DNA of 64,000 nt from an uncultured Pelagibacteraceae bacterium (GCA_902554785.1 CACDQG010000002.1:1-64000), one strand, 5' to 3'; counted from the first letter of the stretch, positions 19,591 through 30,579 are shown. Translations and numbers: made by a program. Notes: a model not told the origin generated them from the letters alone.

Positions 19591-20982
19591 TTAATTTTCT
19601 AGCAATAGACTTTTTATTTGATTTATGTTTTTTTTCATTTCATCGTCTTGTTCGGATAGTCTTGTTATGGTTTTAACTGCATGAATAACAGTTGTGTGAT
19701 CTCTATTCGCAAATCTTCTACCAATTTCTGGAAGTGAGCGAGATGTCATTTTTTTTGCAAGATACATTGCTATCTGTCTTGGTCTTGCAAGAGGCCTGGA
19801 TCTTCGCTGGGATAACATTTCACTTAAAGCAATATTAAAATAATTCGACACTACATTTTGAATTTTATCTACTGTTATTACTTTTATTTGGCTAAAAATA
19901 TCTTTTAAAATATTTTTACAATCTGAAATGTTTAAAATTTTATTATGTACTCTGCTAAAAGCTATTATTCTATTCAATATACCTATTAATTCGCGGATAT
20001 TAGTTTTGCTTTCTACGGCAATATAATTAACTACTTCATCGCTTAAGCTGATATTCTCTTTAAATTGATTTTGAATTTCTTGTATTTTTTTCTTAATAAT
20101 TTTTACTTTTAGTTCTAAATCTGGGCCTTCAATATCCACTACTAAACCTCCCGCCAATCTTGATTTTATTCTTTCTTGAACTCTGTCAAGTTTCATTGGA
20201 GATCGATCCGCAGATATAATAATTTGAGATCCTTTATCCATCAAACTATTAAAAGTATGAAAAAATTCTTCTTGCAGACTTTCTTTTCCACTAATAAATT
20301 GGATATCATCAATTATAAAAACTGAAGATTTTCTAAAAAAATCTTTAAAGTTTACCATATCATTTTTTTTAATTGATTTGATGAAATGATACATAAATCT
20401 CTCTGCAGAGATAAACATAACATTGTTTGTATCTTGAAGCCTCAAACCAATGGCATTGAGTAAATGAGTTTTTCCTAAACCAACTCCACCGCAAATGTAT
20501 AAAGGGTTATACCTAGAAACATGTTCACATACCTTTTTAGAATACGATAATGCTATTTCGTTACTTTTTCCACCAATAAAGGTTTCAAAATTTAAATTTG
20601 GGTTAAGCCTATTATAATTAACAATTGAGTTTTGAATTTCCGTTACTTTATTAATTTGATCGATTTTTAAAAAATCTTGATTATTTTTTACTTCTTCAAT
20701 TATTTTAAATTCAATCCGATTTAAGCTTAGTTTGAAGCTTTTTACTTGCTCTAAGATCTTGTCTAAATACCTTGAAACAATCCAGTCTCTGAAAAACCTC
20801 GTTGGAACGCCTAAAATTAAGTAATCATTGAATTCTTTCTCTAAAGTGATTTTTTGTAACCAGCTATTGTATACTTCACTACCAAATGTCTTTTTAAAAG
20901 CAGATTGAATTTCTTCCCAATTTAAAGTTTTTTCTTCCTCGGAAATATAAACATTTTGTTTTTTTATATTATTTTTTTCCAT
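19591..20982 (-). CDS. dnaA: chromosomal replication initiator DnaA
   Basis: A 463-residue AAA+ initiator. Domain I is at about 20-90 (WEEIQSAFKKTFGSEVYNSWL). Walker A GGVGLGKTH is at 165-173, Walker B is FIIDDIQF, and sensor/arginine-finger motifs follow. Domain IV ends with the DnaA-box-binding signature containing RDHTTVIHA. It binds DnaA boxes and melts the origin. It heads dnaA-dnaN. Upstream, rpsT is on the same strand, an order common around alphaproteobacterial dnaA. The 229-bp gap in front has no cluster of DnaA boxes by eye, so no origin is called here. Confidence 0.97.
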   Translation of the reverse strand: MEKNNIKKQNVYISEEEKTLNWEEIQSAFKKTFGSEVYNSWLQKITLEKEFNDYLILGVPTRFFRDWIVSRYLDKILEQVKSFKLSLNRIEFKIIEEVKNNQDFLKIDQINKVTEIQNSIVNYNRLNPNLNFETFIGGKSNEIALSYSKKVCEHVSRYNPLYICGGVGLGKTHLLNAIGLRLQDTNNVMFISAERFMYHFIKSIKKNDMVNFKDFFRKSSVFIIDDIQFISGKESLQEEFFHTFNSLMDKGSQIIISADRSPMKLDRVQERIKSRLAGGLVVDIEGPDLELKVKIIKKKIQEIQNQFKENISLSDEVVNYIAVESKTNIRELIGILNRIIAFSRVHNKILNISDCKNILKDIFSQIKVITVDKIQNVVSNYFNIALSEMLSQRRSRPLARPRQIAMYLAKKMTSRSLPEIGRRFANRDHTTVIHAVKTITRLSEQDDEMKKNINQIKSLLLEN

Positions 20983-21211
20983 GTAGTAAAATTAATAAGA
21001 GCTTTCTTTAAACTCTCATTTAGAAAGTTTTGCAAGATTTATTTTAAAATTTTTAAAAAAAAATTGATCTAGGTTGTATCTTTAACGTCACGATAGAAAA
21101 AAAAATTTAAAAAAAAATTACAACTTTTAAATGAAACAATATTTTGATTAATAAAACTAAATGTAGTTTTACAAATTCAATTTTAACAACTTAGAATTGT
21201 TAAAAATTTAA
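20983..21211. other. 229-bp intergenic region between rpsT and dnaA
   Basis: This is the longest gap in the window. It is extremely AT-rich with long A and T runs. It holds the inverted repeat just after rpsT (21181-21205) and presumably the dnaA promoter, but no convincing -35/-10 pair or Shine-Dalgarno stands out. No TTATNCACA-type DnaA boxes, no open frame of useful size and no tRNA-like fold were seen. Confidence 0.5.
21181..21205 (-). terminator. inverted repeat after rpsT, terminator candidate
   Basis: Perfect 9-nt arms TTTTAACAA (21181-21189) and TTGTTAAAA (21197-21205) are separated by a 7-nt loop and begin 7 bp after the rpsT stop. The stem is AT-rich with two G-C pairs. On the minus strand it is not followed by a clean T-run, so it could equally be an RNA-stabilising 3' stem or a protein site before dnaA. 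Confidence 0.4.
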
Positions 21212-21463
21212 TTAAATTTTTTTTGAAACTCTTGAAATTTTTCTTGCTGCAGTTTTTTTATTTATTACTCCAGATTTAGCAACCTGCATTAGAATCGATT
21301 GAAATTTTGAAAAATATTTTTTTGCTTTTTCTTTTTCTTTTGATTTTATAAGAGAATCCATTTTTTTTATTGCACTTTTAAATTTGCTTTTTCTGATCCG
21401 ATTGATTTGAGTTTGTTTCTTAACTCTTCTTACTCTTCTGATAGCTGATTTTGTATTCGGCAT
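21212..21463 (-). CDS. rpsT: 30S ribosomal protein S20 (bS20)
   Basis: An 83-residue basic protein beginning MPNTKSAIRRVRRVKKQTQI and ending ...INKKTAARKISRVSKKI, a clear bS20 pattern (N-terminal K/R-rich helix, late KxAARxxSR). It binds 16S rRNA early in 30S assembly. It is a single-gene unit between mutM and dnaA. No Shine-Dalgarno is visible before the ATG, and the best promoter lies so close that the mRNA may be nearly leaderless. Confidence 0.95.
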   Translation of the reverse strand: MPNTKSAIRRVRRVKKQTQINRIRKSKFKSAIKKMDSLIKSKEKEKAKKYFSKFQSILMQVAKSGVINKKTAARKISRVSKKI

Positions 21464-21471
21464 TTAAAAAA

Positions 21472-21502
21472 ATTATATATATGTACAAATAATTAGGGTC
21501 AA
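21472..21502 (-). promoter_or_regulatory. strong sigma70-type promoter for rpsT
   Basis: On the minus strand TTGACC (21497-21502) is followed by 17 bp and TATATA (21474-21479), or by 19 bp and TATAAT (21472-21477). The ATG is at 21463, only 8-10 bp beyond the -10 element, so the transcript should begin 0-4 nt before the start codon. The -35 element begins 5 bp after the mutM stop. Confidence 0.6.
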
Positions 21503-21507
21503 CTTTA

Positions 21508-22380
21508 TTATTTTTGGCATCTCTTGCAAAAAAATGATGATCGATTTGATATGATTGATCTAATTATAATTGTGCTACAATCAGTATTAGAACATTTTTC
21601 ACCCTCACGTCCATAAACCTTAAAATGTTGTTGAAAAATGCCTTTTTTTCCATCATCACTAGAAAAGTTTTTAATTGATGAACCTCCTAATTTAATTGAA
21701 TATTTTAATACTTTCTTTGTATTTTTAACAATTTTATTTATTTCAAAATCTTTCAGTTTGTTTAGCTTTCTTGAAGGTTTTATTCTACATAAAAAAAGAA
21801 TTTCATTAACGTAAATATTTCCTAAACCAGAAATGCATTTTTGATCCATTAAAGTATCTTTTATACATCTATTTCTGTTAGTTATATAAGTTTTGAAATA
21901 ATTAAAATTAAAATCTTTTTTTAATGGTTCTGGTCCCAAATTCTTGAAATGATTATTTTTAAGATACTCAGTTTTTTTTTTGTATACTTTTATAAAACCA
22001 AATTTTCTAACATCGTTGTATATTAATTTCCGTTTATTCTCAAAGAAAAAAATAACTCTATCATGTTTTAAATCTTTGATCTCATTAATTTCATAATAAA
22101 AGCTAGTTTTAAACTTTTTATTTAGCTCATTGCTAAAAAAAAATTTTCCTGTCATTCCTAAATGTACTAGCATAAAAACATTATTATTTATTTTGAAGGT
22201 TAAGAATTTTGATCTACGCTCTATTTTTTTGATTTTCTTGCCAGCTAACTTTAAAATATTATCTTTATCTATCTTATACCTTAAATTTTCATCATTGATC
22301 TTTACTTTTTTGATTCTCAAATTTAAGATTTTCTTCTCTAAAGACCTTTTAACAACTTCAACTTCGGGTAATTCTGGCAT
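21508..22380 (-). CDS. mutM: formamidopyrimidine-DNA glycosylase (Fpg/MutM)
   Basis: A 290-residue 8-oxoguanine/FaPy glycosylase with AP lyase activity. The mature N-terminus PELPEVEVV supplies the catalytic proline and Glu after Met removal. The helix-two-turn-helix has CISGLGNIYVNEILF. The C-terminal zinc finger has CSNTDC...CKRC, with four residues between the first pair rather than the common two. The start is fixed by the catalytic Pro. It diverges from ubiE with just 11 bp between start codons, so the promoters lie inside each other's coding DNA. Confidence 0.96.
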   Translation of the reverse strand: MPELPEVEVVKRSLEKKILNLRIKKVKINDENLRYKIDKDNILKLAGKKIKKIERRSKFLTFKINNNVFMLVHLGMTGKFFFSNELNKKFKTSFYYEINEIKDLKHDRVIFFFENKRKLIYNDVRKFGFIKVYKKKTEYLKNNHFKNLGPEPLKKDFNFNYFKTYITNRNRCIKDTLMDQKCISGLGNIYVNEILFLCRIKPSRKLNKLKDFEINKIVKNTKKVLKYSIKLGGSSIKNFSSDDGKKGIFQQHFKVYGREGEKCSNTDCSTIIIRSIISNRSSFFCKRCQK

Positions 22381-22391
22381 ATAATTCTACT

Positions 22392-23099
22392 ATGAAAAAC
22401 ACTATTCAAGAAAAGGATAAATTAGTCAATTCTGTATTTTCGAAAGTTTATAAAAAATATGATTTTATGAACGATGTTATGTCATTTGGCGTACATCGTA
22501 TATGGAAAAAAAAATTTATCGATTGGATGAATCCTCAACCTTCTACGAATTTAATTGATGTTGCTTCTGGTACAGGAGATATAGCTAAACTTTTTTTAGA
22601 AAAAGTAAATCAATCAGGACGTGTTACTTGTGTTGAACCAAACATTAAGATGCTGAATGAGGGTAAAATTAAGCTTGATAAATTCCACAAGAACATAAAA
22701 TGGATAAACGCTAAGGCAGAAGCATTGCCTGTAAAAGATGATACTTTTGATTATTATACAATAAGTTACGGAATCAGAAACGTTTCAGATATTAATTTAA
22801 CTTTGAAAGAAGCTTTACGCGTCCTTAAACCAGGTGGACGTTTTATGTGTTTAGAATTCTCAAAAATTAATAATGAAATACTAAATTTTTTATATAAAAA
22901 ATACTCTAAAACAATTCCGTTTATTGGCAAGTTTATCGTGGGATCTAACCACCCTTATAATTATCTTATAGATAGTATAGAAAATTTTTATAACCAGAAA
23001 CAATTATCAAATTTAATGAAAAAAAGTGGTTTTTCTAATATCGAGTATAGAAACGTTACTAATGGTATTTCTGCTATTCATTCAGGTTGGAAAATTTAA
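22392..23099 (+). CDS. ubiE: ubiquinone/menaquinone biosynthesis C-methyltransferase UbiE
   Basis: A 235-residue class I SAM-dependent methyltransferase. The glycine-rich SAM loop is DVASGTGDIA at about residue 56. Family signatures are VFSKVYKKYDFMNDVMSFGVHR, ISYGIRNV, and LKPGGRFMCLEFSK. It carries out the C-methylation of the quinone ring; with UbiB next to it the pathway is ubiquinone. It starts the ubiE-ubiB-coaBC-dut-E1 series, with ubiB starting directly after its stop. This order next to mutM is conserved in alphaproteobacteria. Confidence 0.96.
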   Translation: MKNTIQEKDKLVNSVFSKVYKKYDFMNDVMSFGVHRIWKKKFIDWMNPQPSTNLIDVASGTGDIAKLFLEKVNQSGRVTCVEPNIKMLNEGKIKLDKFHKNIKWINAKAEALPVKDDTFDYYTISYGIRNVSDINLTLKEALRVLKPGGRFMCLEFSKINNEILNFLYKKYSKTIPFIGKFIVGSNHPYNYLIDSIENFYNQKQLSNLMKKSGFSNIEYRNVTNGISAIHSGWKI

Positions 23100-24665
23100 A
23101 TGTTAAAAAGAATTTTTAAATTATTTTATATTGCTAGGAAATTATCTGTCTCTGGTGCTATAGATACAATTAACGAAATTCATAAACTTCCAACAACCTT
23201 AAACTTATTCTTTAATTTAATTTCATTAGGTTCAAATACTAAACTATTGGATTATCAAAAATCACCGGGAGAAAAACTTTGTGTCGCACTTCAAGGCATG
23301 GGAACAACCTTTATTAAATTAGGTCAATTTTTAGCTACAAGACCAGATATTATAGGAGAGGAATTAACAAAAGATTTAGAAAAACTTCAAGACAAAGTTC
23401 CTGCTTTTGACTTACATGATGCAAAGAAAATTTTAAGAAAAGAAATTGGAGAAAATTTTTACAAAAATATTATGGATATAAGTGAGCCAATAGCAGCAGC
23501 TTCTATTGCTCAAGTACATTTAGCTAAAATAAAATTTGAAAATCATGAAAAACAAGTAGCCATAAAAATCCTGAGACCAGATATAGAGAAATTGTTCAAT
23601 GAAGAGCTCGATGCTCTTATGCTTTTTGCATATATTGTAGAAAATGCATTTAGCAAAGCAAAGCGGCTGAAACTTGTAGAGGTTGTTCACTTGCTTCGGG
23701 AAATTACCAATATTGAAATGGATTTAAGGTTTGAGGCCGCTGCAGCAAATGAGCTTTTTGAAAATACAAAAAATGATGTTGGTTTTAATGTTCCAAAAAT
23801 CTACTGGAACTACACTACTAAAAAAATTTTAACACTAGACAAAGTTGATGGTATTTCAATTCGAGAATATCAAAAACTTAAAGAAATAGGTGTAGATTTA
23901 AAAACACTTGCAGAAAATTTAATACAATTTTTTTTAAAGCAGGCAGTGAGAGATGGTTTTTTTCATGGAGACATGCATCAAGGAAATTTGTTTGTTGATA
24001 ATAATGGAAACATCATACCGGTAGATTTTGGAATTATGGGACGTCTAGATAAAAATAATAGAAAATTTTTGGCAGAGATTTTATATGGTTTTATTCAAAG
24101 AGATTATGTAAAAGTAGCGGAAGTCCACTTCCAAGCTGGTCTTGTTCCTCAAAACGCGTCTAAAGATGAATTTGCGCAAGCCTTAAGATCAGTAGGCGAG
24201 CCTATTTTCGGTCAGTCAATAAAAGACATCTCTGGAGGTAATCTACTAGCGCAATTATTTGAAATCACTGAAAAATTTAATATGGCAACACAACCACCAT
24301 TATTATTATTACAGAAAACAATGGTTGTTGTTGAAGGAGTTGCAAGAAAACTTTACCCAGAAACAAATATTTGGGAAGTTTCAAGACCAGTCCTTGAAAA
24401 CTGGTTAAAAAATATGAAAAGTCCAAAATCAACTTTTGATACAGCTGTTAAAACATCATCAGAAATAATTAAAAGAATACCAGACCTTCCAGAATTTATT
24501 GATAGAGCTGATTACGCTTTAAAATTAATGGCTGAAGGAAAATTGAATTTAGCAATTGGAACAAATAAAAATCTAGAAGTAGAGCAAATGAAACTTAAAA
24601 ACTTTAGAAATAATATAATTATTAGTTTTTTTGGTATTGTAATTGTCTTTTTATTAGTATTTTAA
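23100..24665 (+). CDS. ubiB: ubiquinone biosynthesis kinase-like protein UbiB
   Basis: A 521-residue atypical kinase of the ABC1/ADCK/UbiB family. The N-terminal KxGQ motif (TTFIKLGQFLATRPDI) is followed by ASIAQVHLA and the catalytic-type loop FFHGDMHQGNLFV with VDFGIMGRL. One C-terminal membrane helix is at about 500-520 (NIIISFFGIVIVFLLVF). It supports ubiquinone synthesis, probably as an ATPase that extracts lipid precursors from the membrane. There is no gap from ubiE and 6 bp to coaBC. Confidence 0.95.
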   Translation: MLKRIFKLFYIARKLSVSGAIDTINEIHKLPTTLNLFFNLISLGSNTKLLDYQKSPGEKLCVALQGMGTTFIKLGQFLATRPDIIGEELTKDLEKLQDKVPAFDLHDAKKILRKEIGENFYKNIMDISEPIAAASIAQVHLAKIKFENHEKQVAIKILRPDIEKLFNEELDALMLFAYIVENAFSKAKRLKLVEVVHLLREITNIEMDLRFEAAAANELFENTKNDVGFNVPKIYWNYTTKKILTLDKVDGISIREYQKLKEIGVDLKTLAENLIQFFLKQAVRDGFFHGDMHQGNLFVDNNGNIIPVDFGIMGRLDKNNRKFLAEILYGFIQRDYVKVAEVHFQAGLVPQNASKDEFAQALRSVGEPIFGQSIKDISGGNLLAQLFEITEKFNMATQPPLLLLQKTMVVVEGVARKLYPETNIWEVSRPVLENWLKNMKSPKSTFDTAVKTSSEIIKRIPDLPEFIDRADYALKLMAEGKLNLAIGTNKNLEVEQMKLKNFRNNIIISFFGIVIVFLLVF

Positions 24666-24671
24666 TTAACC

Positions 24672-25901
24672 ATGTTTATAAAAAATAAAAAAATACTCAT
24701 AATTATAGGTGGAGGTATTGCTGCTTACAAATCTTTAGATTTAATAAGGTTGTTAAAGAAAAGTAATAATGAAATTAAAACAATTCTAACAAAAAGTGGA
24801 AAGGAATTCGTAACTCCATTATCCATAAATGCATTAACGAAAAGTAAAACTTTTGAAGACATTTTTGACAAAAATTCCGAAGCTGAAATAGATCATATAT
24901 CTTTATCTAGGTGGGCTGACTTAATTATTGTAATGCCTACTACAGCTAACTTCATGTCAAAATTAAGCCTTGGTAAATCGGAGGATTTAGCTACTACTGT
25001 AATTTTAGCTTCTAATAAAGACATATTATTAGTCCCAGCTATGAATGTTAGAATGTGGATTCATAAAGCTACTCAACAAAACGTTAAAATCTTAAAAGAT
25101 TATGGATATTTGTTCATTGGACCTGAAAAAGGAGAAATGGCTTGTGGTGAATATGGTGATGGCAAAATGTCTAGTCCAAGACAAATATTTGCTTATATTA
25201 ACCATTATTTTAATAAAAGAGATTTAGTAAAAAGGAAAAATTACAAAGCTTTGGTGACTGCAGGGCCAACAAGAGAATATATAGACCCTGTGAGATATAT
25301 ATCTAATGAGTCAAGTGGAAAACAAGGTTACGAGATAGCTTTAGCTCTTAGCAAATTAGGGATTAAAACTACGATGATTATAGGACCATCAAATCTAATA
25401 ACTCAAAAAAATATCAAAACAAAAAAAATAGTAACTGCTAAAGAAATGTTAATTGAAGTGAAAAAATCTTTACCCGTAGATGTGGCTATATGTACTGCAG
25501 CTGTGACTGATTTTAGACCTACAATAAAAAATAAAAATAAATTAAAAAAAGATCTTAATAAAATGAAATCTATTAATTTAGAAAAAAATGATGATATTTT
25601 AGAGTATTTAAGTAAAAATAATAAGTATAGACCAAAGCTTGTTGTTGGTTTTTCTGCTGAAACAGAGAATCTAAATAAAAATTCAATCTCAAAAATGAAA
25701 AAAAAAAATTGTGACCTTATTGTTGCAAATGACGTTTCTAAACAGGGCAGAGGATTTAACTCAGATTATAATGAGGTTTCTATTATCGACAATAATGGAA
25801 ATATCAAAATAATTAAAAAAAACAAAAAAAGTTATATAGCAAGTAAAATTGCTGAAGTTATTTTAGATAAACTATTAGTTAATGACAGAAATTTTAATTA
25901 A
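24672..25901 (+). CDS. coaBC: bifunctional phosphopantothenoylcysteine decarboxylase / phosphopantothenate-cysteine ligase
   Basis: A 409-residue CoA biosynthesis enzyme. The N-terminal CoaC flavoprotein domain (about 1-180) has GGGIAAYKSLDLIR, the PAMN segment (LVPAMNVRMW) and EKGEMACGEYGDGKM. The C-terminal CoaB domain (about 190-405) has VTAGPTREYIDPVRYISNES and the late VANDVS. It makes 4'-phosphopantetheine from 4'-phosphopantothenate in two steps. It overlaps dut by 20 bp, as in many alphaproteobacteria. Confidence 0.95.
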   Translation: MFIKNKKILIIIGGGIAAYKSLDLIRLLKKSNNEIKTILTKSGKEFVTPLSINALTKSKTFEDIFDKNSEAEIDHISLSRWADLIIVMPTTANFMSKLSLGKSEDLATTVILASNKDILLVPAMNVRMWIHKATQQNVKILKDYGYLFIGPEKGEMACGEYGDGKMSSPRQIFAYINHYFNKRDLVKRKNYKALVTAGPTREYIDPVRYISNESSGKQGYEIALALSKLGIKTTMIIGPSNLITQKNIKTKKIVTAKEMLIEVKKSLPVDVAICTAAVTDFRPTIKNKNKLKKDLNKMKSINLEKNDDILEYLSKNNKYRPKLVVGFSAETENLNKNSISKMKKKNCDLIVANDVSKQGRGFNSDYNEVSIIDNNGNIKIIKKNKKSYIASKIAEVILDKLLVNDRNFN

Positions 25902-26322
25902 AAGATTATCTAAAAATATAAATTTACCAAAATACGAAACTGAAGGTTCCTCTGGAATGGATTTATCGGCAAATATAAATTCACATATTAAAATTGAACC
26001 AGGAGAAACCTCAATAATTCCAACAGGAATTTCTATCTCAATACCTAAAAACTTTGAAATACAAATCAGACCAAGATCGGGATTAGCAGCAAAAAATCAA
26101 ATCTCAATTCTTAATACACCTGGAACAATTGATGCAGATTATAGAGGTGAAATAAAAGTTATATTAATAAATTTAGGTAAAAAAACATTTTTGGTTGAGA
26201 AAGGAGCAAGAATAGCTCAAATGGTGCTAAGTCCTATAGGTAAAGCTAAAATTAAGGAAGTTGAAAACTTAGAAAAAACTGATCGCGGTTCAGACGGTTT
26301 CGGGTCTACAGGCACAAAATAA
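25882..26322 (+). CDS. dut: dUTP diphosphatase
   Basis: A 146-residue trimeric dUTPase with the five family motifs in order: GMDLSANI, RPRSGLAAK, GTIDADYRGE, RIAQMVLSP, and C-terminal RGSDGFGSTG. It converts dUTP to dUMP and PPi, limiting uracil in DNA and feeding thymidylate synthesis. That matters in an AT-rich genome. The start lies inside coaBC (20-bp overlap). Length is standard. Confidence 0.96.
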   Translation: MTEILIKRLSKNINLPKYETEGSSGMDLSANINSHIKIEPGETSIIPTGISISIPKNFEIQIRPRSGLAAKNQISILNTPGTIDADYRGEIKVILINLGKKTFLVEKGARIAQMVLSPIGKAKIKEVENLEKTDRGSDGFGSTGTK

Positions 26323-26324
26323 AA

Positions 26325-27068
26325 ATGAATTTAGATTTGAAACTATTTAGGAGATTTGAAAAGCAAATCATTTTGAAAAGAATTGGAATTAATGGGCAAA
26401 AGAAAATTTTTAAATCAAAGGTGTTAATAATTGGAGTTGGAGGTTTAGGCTGCCCATTAATTACATATTTAGCTGCATCTGGTGTTGGGACTATAGGGAT
26501 TGTAGATAAAGATAAGATAGAATTAAGTAATTTGAATAGGCAAACACTTTTTGTTTCTAAAGATATTGGTAAATTTAAAGTTATTCAAGCAAAAAACTAT
26601 ATTAAGAAAGTAAATAACAAGATAAAAATTAAAACTTTTAAACAGAAAGTATCTTTGTCTAATATTAAATCTATCATTAAAGATTTTGATATTATTTGTG
26701 ATGGTACAGACAACTATGAAACTCGATATATAATTAATGACCAGTGTAAGAAGAGTAAAAAAATTCTTATATCTGCTGCAATAAGTAAATTCAGCGGACA
26801 TCTATTTAAATTTAATTTTAAAAAGAAAGGATGTTGTTACCGTTGCTTTATGCCTGATAAGCCTGAAGGAGAAGATAACTGTAATGCTGAAGGAATCTTT
26901 TCTCCGGTAGCGGGAATATTGGGATCTCTTCAAGCGAATGAAGTTTTAAAAACAATTTTAAATTTTAAAAATGATCTAAATAATCAAATGATTATCTTCG
27001 ACTCAATAAAATCGAATTTTAGAAATATCAAGCTAACACGTAACTCGAATTGTAGAAATAGATGTTAA
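26325..27068 (+). CDS. moeB: MoeB/ThiF-family E1-like adenylyltransferase
   Basis: A 247-residue Ubl-activating enzyme. The nucleotide motif GVGGLGCP is at about residue 38, with DxDxIELSNLNRQTLF and the ATP-site Arg of the R-Q pair. A zinc site is formed by CYRC (about residue 182) and a C-terminal CRNRC. It adenylates a small sulfur-carrier protein (MoaD or ThiS). Which one cannot be decided, since no moaD, thiS or thiG is in the window. No rhodanese domain is present. It overlaps the next gene by 7 bp. Confidence 0.85.
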   Translation: MNLDLKLFRRFEKQIILKRIGINGQKKIFKSKVLIIGVGGLGCPLITYLAASGVGTIGIVDKDKIELSNLNRQTLFVSKDIGKFKVIQAKNYIKKVNNKIKIKTFKQKVSLSNIKSIIKDFDIICDGTDNYETRYIINDQCKKSKKILISAAISKFSGHLFKFNFKKKGCCYRCFMPDKPEGEDNCNAEGIFSPVAGILGSLQANEVLKTILNFKNDLNNQMIIFDSIKSNFRNIKLTRNSNCRNRC

Positions 27069-27502
27069 GAAAAATCTATTTTTTTTTAATTTTATTTTCT
27101 TTACAAAATCTTTATGCAGATGAATATTTTTTAACTCTTAGAAATGATAAGGTAAATCTAAGACAGGGCCCCTCCTTTGAATATCCAATAAAATTATTTT
27201 ATAAAAAAAAATTTTTACCAGTACTGGTTCAAGAAAAATTTGAAAATTTTAGAAAAATCAGAGACCACGAGAATAATACAGGCTGGATACATGTTTCACA
27301 ATTATCAAAAAAAAAGGCAGCGATAGTTATTGATGATGAGGCTTATATTTTTTCAAATAACTCAATTTACTCTAAACCTTTAGCTGTTTCTAAAAATGGA
27401 AAACTTTTATTAATTAAAAAATGTAAAAAAGATTGGTGCAAAATTTCAAGTAAAAATGTTAAAGGTTGGATTAAAAAGGAGAGCCTATGGGGCTTATATT
27501 AA
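27062..27502 (+). CDS. exported SH3-domain protein
   Basis: A 146-residue protein with a signal peptide (about 1-19, KIYFFLILFSLQNLYA then DEYF). A bacterial SH3-like domain (about 25-80) is recognised by VNLRQGPSFEYPI and GWIHVSQLS. A second, more diverged SH3-like half follows to the end (CKKDWCKISSKNVKGWIKK). Such proteins sit in the periplasm and are thought to bind peptidoglycan or envelope partners. It is the last gene of the ubiE operon and converges on the DUF2061 gene with 2 bp between stops. A precise role is not known. Confidence 0.8.
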   Translation: MLRKIYFFLILFSLQNLYADEYFLTLRNDKVNLRQGPSFEYPIKLFYKKKFLPVLVQEKFENFRKIRDHENNTGWIHVSQLSKKKAAIVIDDEAYIFSNNSIYSKPLAVSKNGKLLLIKKCKKDWCKISSKNVKGWIKKESLWGLY

Positions 27503-27504
27503 AA

Positions 27505-27747
27505 CTACTTTTTATATTTAGCCGTCCAAACCTTATCTAAAATAAAATACCAAACTGCATTAGCCAATGGCTCTACAATCGCATCAGTTAAGGCTATCAT
27601 AAAGCTAACGTTAGCGATCAACATTAAAACTGTTATAGCGATGGCAAAATGGCCAATTGTGTAAATTATAGTTCTTAAAATAGAACCTTTATTATTCTGA
27701 TAGATGCTTTTTGAGGCAGTTAAAATTCCGTGAGTAAATTCCGTCAT
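27505..27747 (-). CDS. DUF2061 small membrane protein
   Basis: An 80-residue protein with two predicted membrane helices (about 24-46 and 50-70). It has the DUF2061 features: SILRTIIYTIGHFAIAITVL and a late EPLANAVWYFILDKVW. The family function is unknown; members are often found beside sulfur or stress genes. Its ATG directly follows the stop of the hydroxylase-like gene, so it is the third gene of the katG transcript. Its neighbours suggest a stress- or iron-linked role, which is inference only. Confidence 0.8.
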   Translation of the reverse strand: MTEFTHGILTASKSIYQNNKGSILRTIIYTIGHFAIAITVLMLIANVSFMIALTDAIVEPLANAVWYFILDKVWTAKYKK

Positions 27748-28377
27748 TTAGTTAAATGGATTTTCAAGAACACAAGCCACGAGGTGAATTCTATTTTGTT
27801 CACCTCCATTAAAAAAATTATGATATTTAGTATTATTAGTTATAGTGACTGTTCCATCAGCTGGCATATGTTTGCAAACGTTTTCTATAACCATTCTGCA
27901 ACCCTTATTAGTTATTATTGGTATATGAAGTCTAGGCTCTGGATCTCTATGCCAACTAAGAGTTGATCTTGGCTCTTTTAATAATATTCTCACTCTTCCC
28001 AATTTAAAATGTTTTTTTAAAATATTATAAACTTCTTCAAAATACGTTCCCTTAAATTCTGATACTATTTCTGTATACTTAGACTCATCAATCGGTTTAT
28101 CTCTCTCGATCTCTTTTCCTTTTTCGTCGGGTATAGTCCAATAAGTTCCTCTGACATTATGACCTTCAGTAGACGATTTATCTCCAGGTATTTGATTTAA
28201 AGATATAGCTCCAAAATTTTTAATTCCTAGCGTGTTGAATTTCTTTTTTTTTAGAACAATATTTAAATCTGCTCTCAGTTTTTCAATGTCAAATTTCAAG
28301 TTTGGAACTATGTAAAAATCATCTTTAATGTTTTGATTTAGTTGTTCCAAGTTTACTGTTGATTTAACTACTTCCAT
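27748..28377 (-). CDS. aspartyl/asparaginyl beta-hydroxylase-like 2-oxoglutarate oxygenase
   Basis: A 209-residue protein whose second half matches the Asp/Asn hydroxylase domain. It has SWHRDPEPRLHIPI (H143, D145, H151), then YHNFFNGGEQNRIHLV with H186 and the 2-oxoglutarate-type Arg R196. H151 and H186 would be the iron ligands by family comparison. It should be a cytosolic Fe(II)/2-oxoglutarate dioxygenase; the substrate is unknown. It starts 1 base after the katG stop, which ties an iron-using oxygenase to a heme peroxidase under an apparent Irr-type site. Confidence 0.75.
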   Translation of the reverse strand: MEVVKSTVNLEQLNQNIKDDFYIVPNLKFDIEKLRADLNIVLKKKKFNTLGIKNFGAISLNQIPGDKSSTEGHNVRGTYWTIPDEKGKEIERDKPIDESKYTEIVSEFKGTYFEEVYNILKKHFKLGRVRILLKEPRSTLSWHRDPEPRLHIPIITNKGCRMVIENVCKHMPADGTVTITNNTKYHNFFNGGEQNRIHLVACVLENPFN

Positions 28378-28378
28378 A

Positions 28379-30553
<2,175 letters not shown>

Positions 30554-30560
30554 TTAATTA

Positions 30561-30579
30561 GTTTATAATAGTTCTAAAG
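30561..30579. promoter_or_regulatory. Irr-box (ICE-like) operator upstream of katG
   Basis: GTTTATAATAGTTCTAAAG lies 11 bp before the katG ATG. It shares 16 of 19 positions with the site at 31031-31049. Both resemble the alphaproteobacterial iron-control element TTTAGAA-N3-TTCTAAA. The position across the likely promoter/5' end suits repression. The irr gene is the next gene upstream. Confidence 0.6.

Noticed and set aside
20983-21211. Chromosomal origin oriC upstream of dnaA
   Set aside because: No cluster of TTATNCACA-type boxes was found; AT-richness alone is not evidence in this genome.
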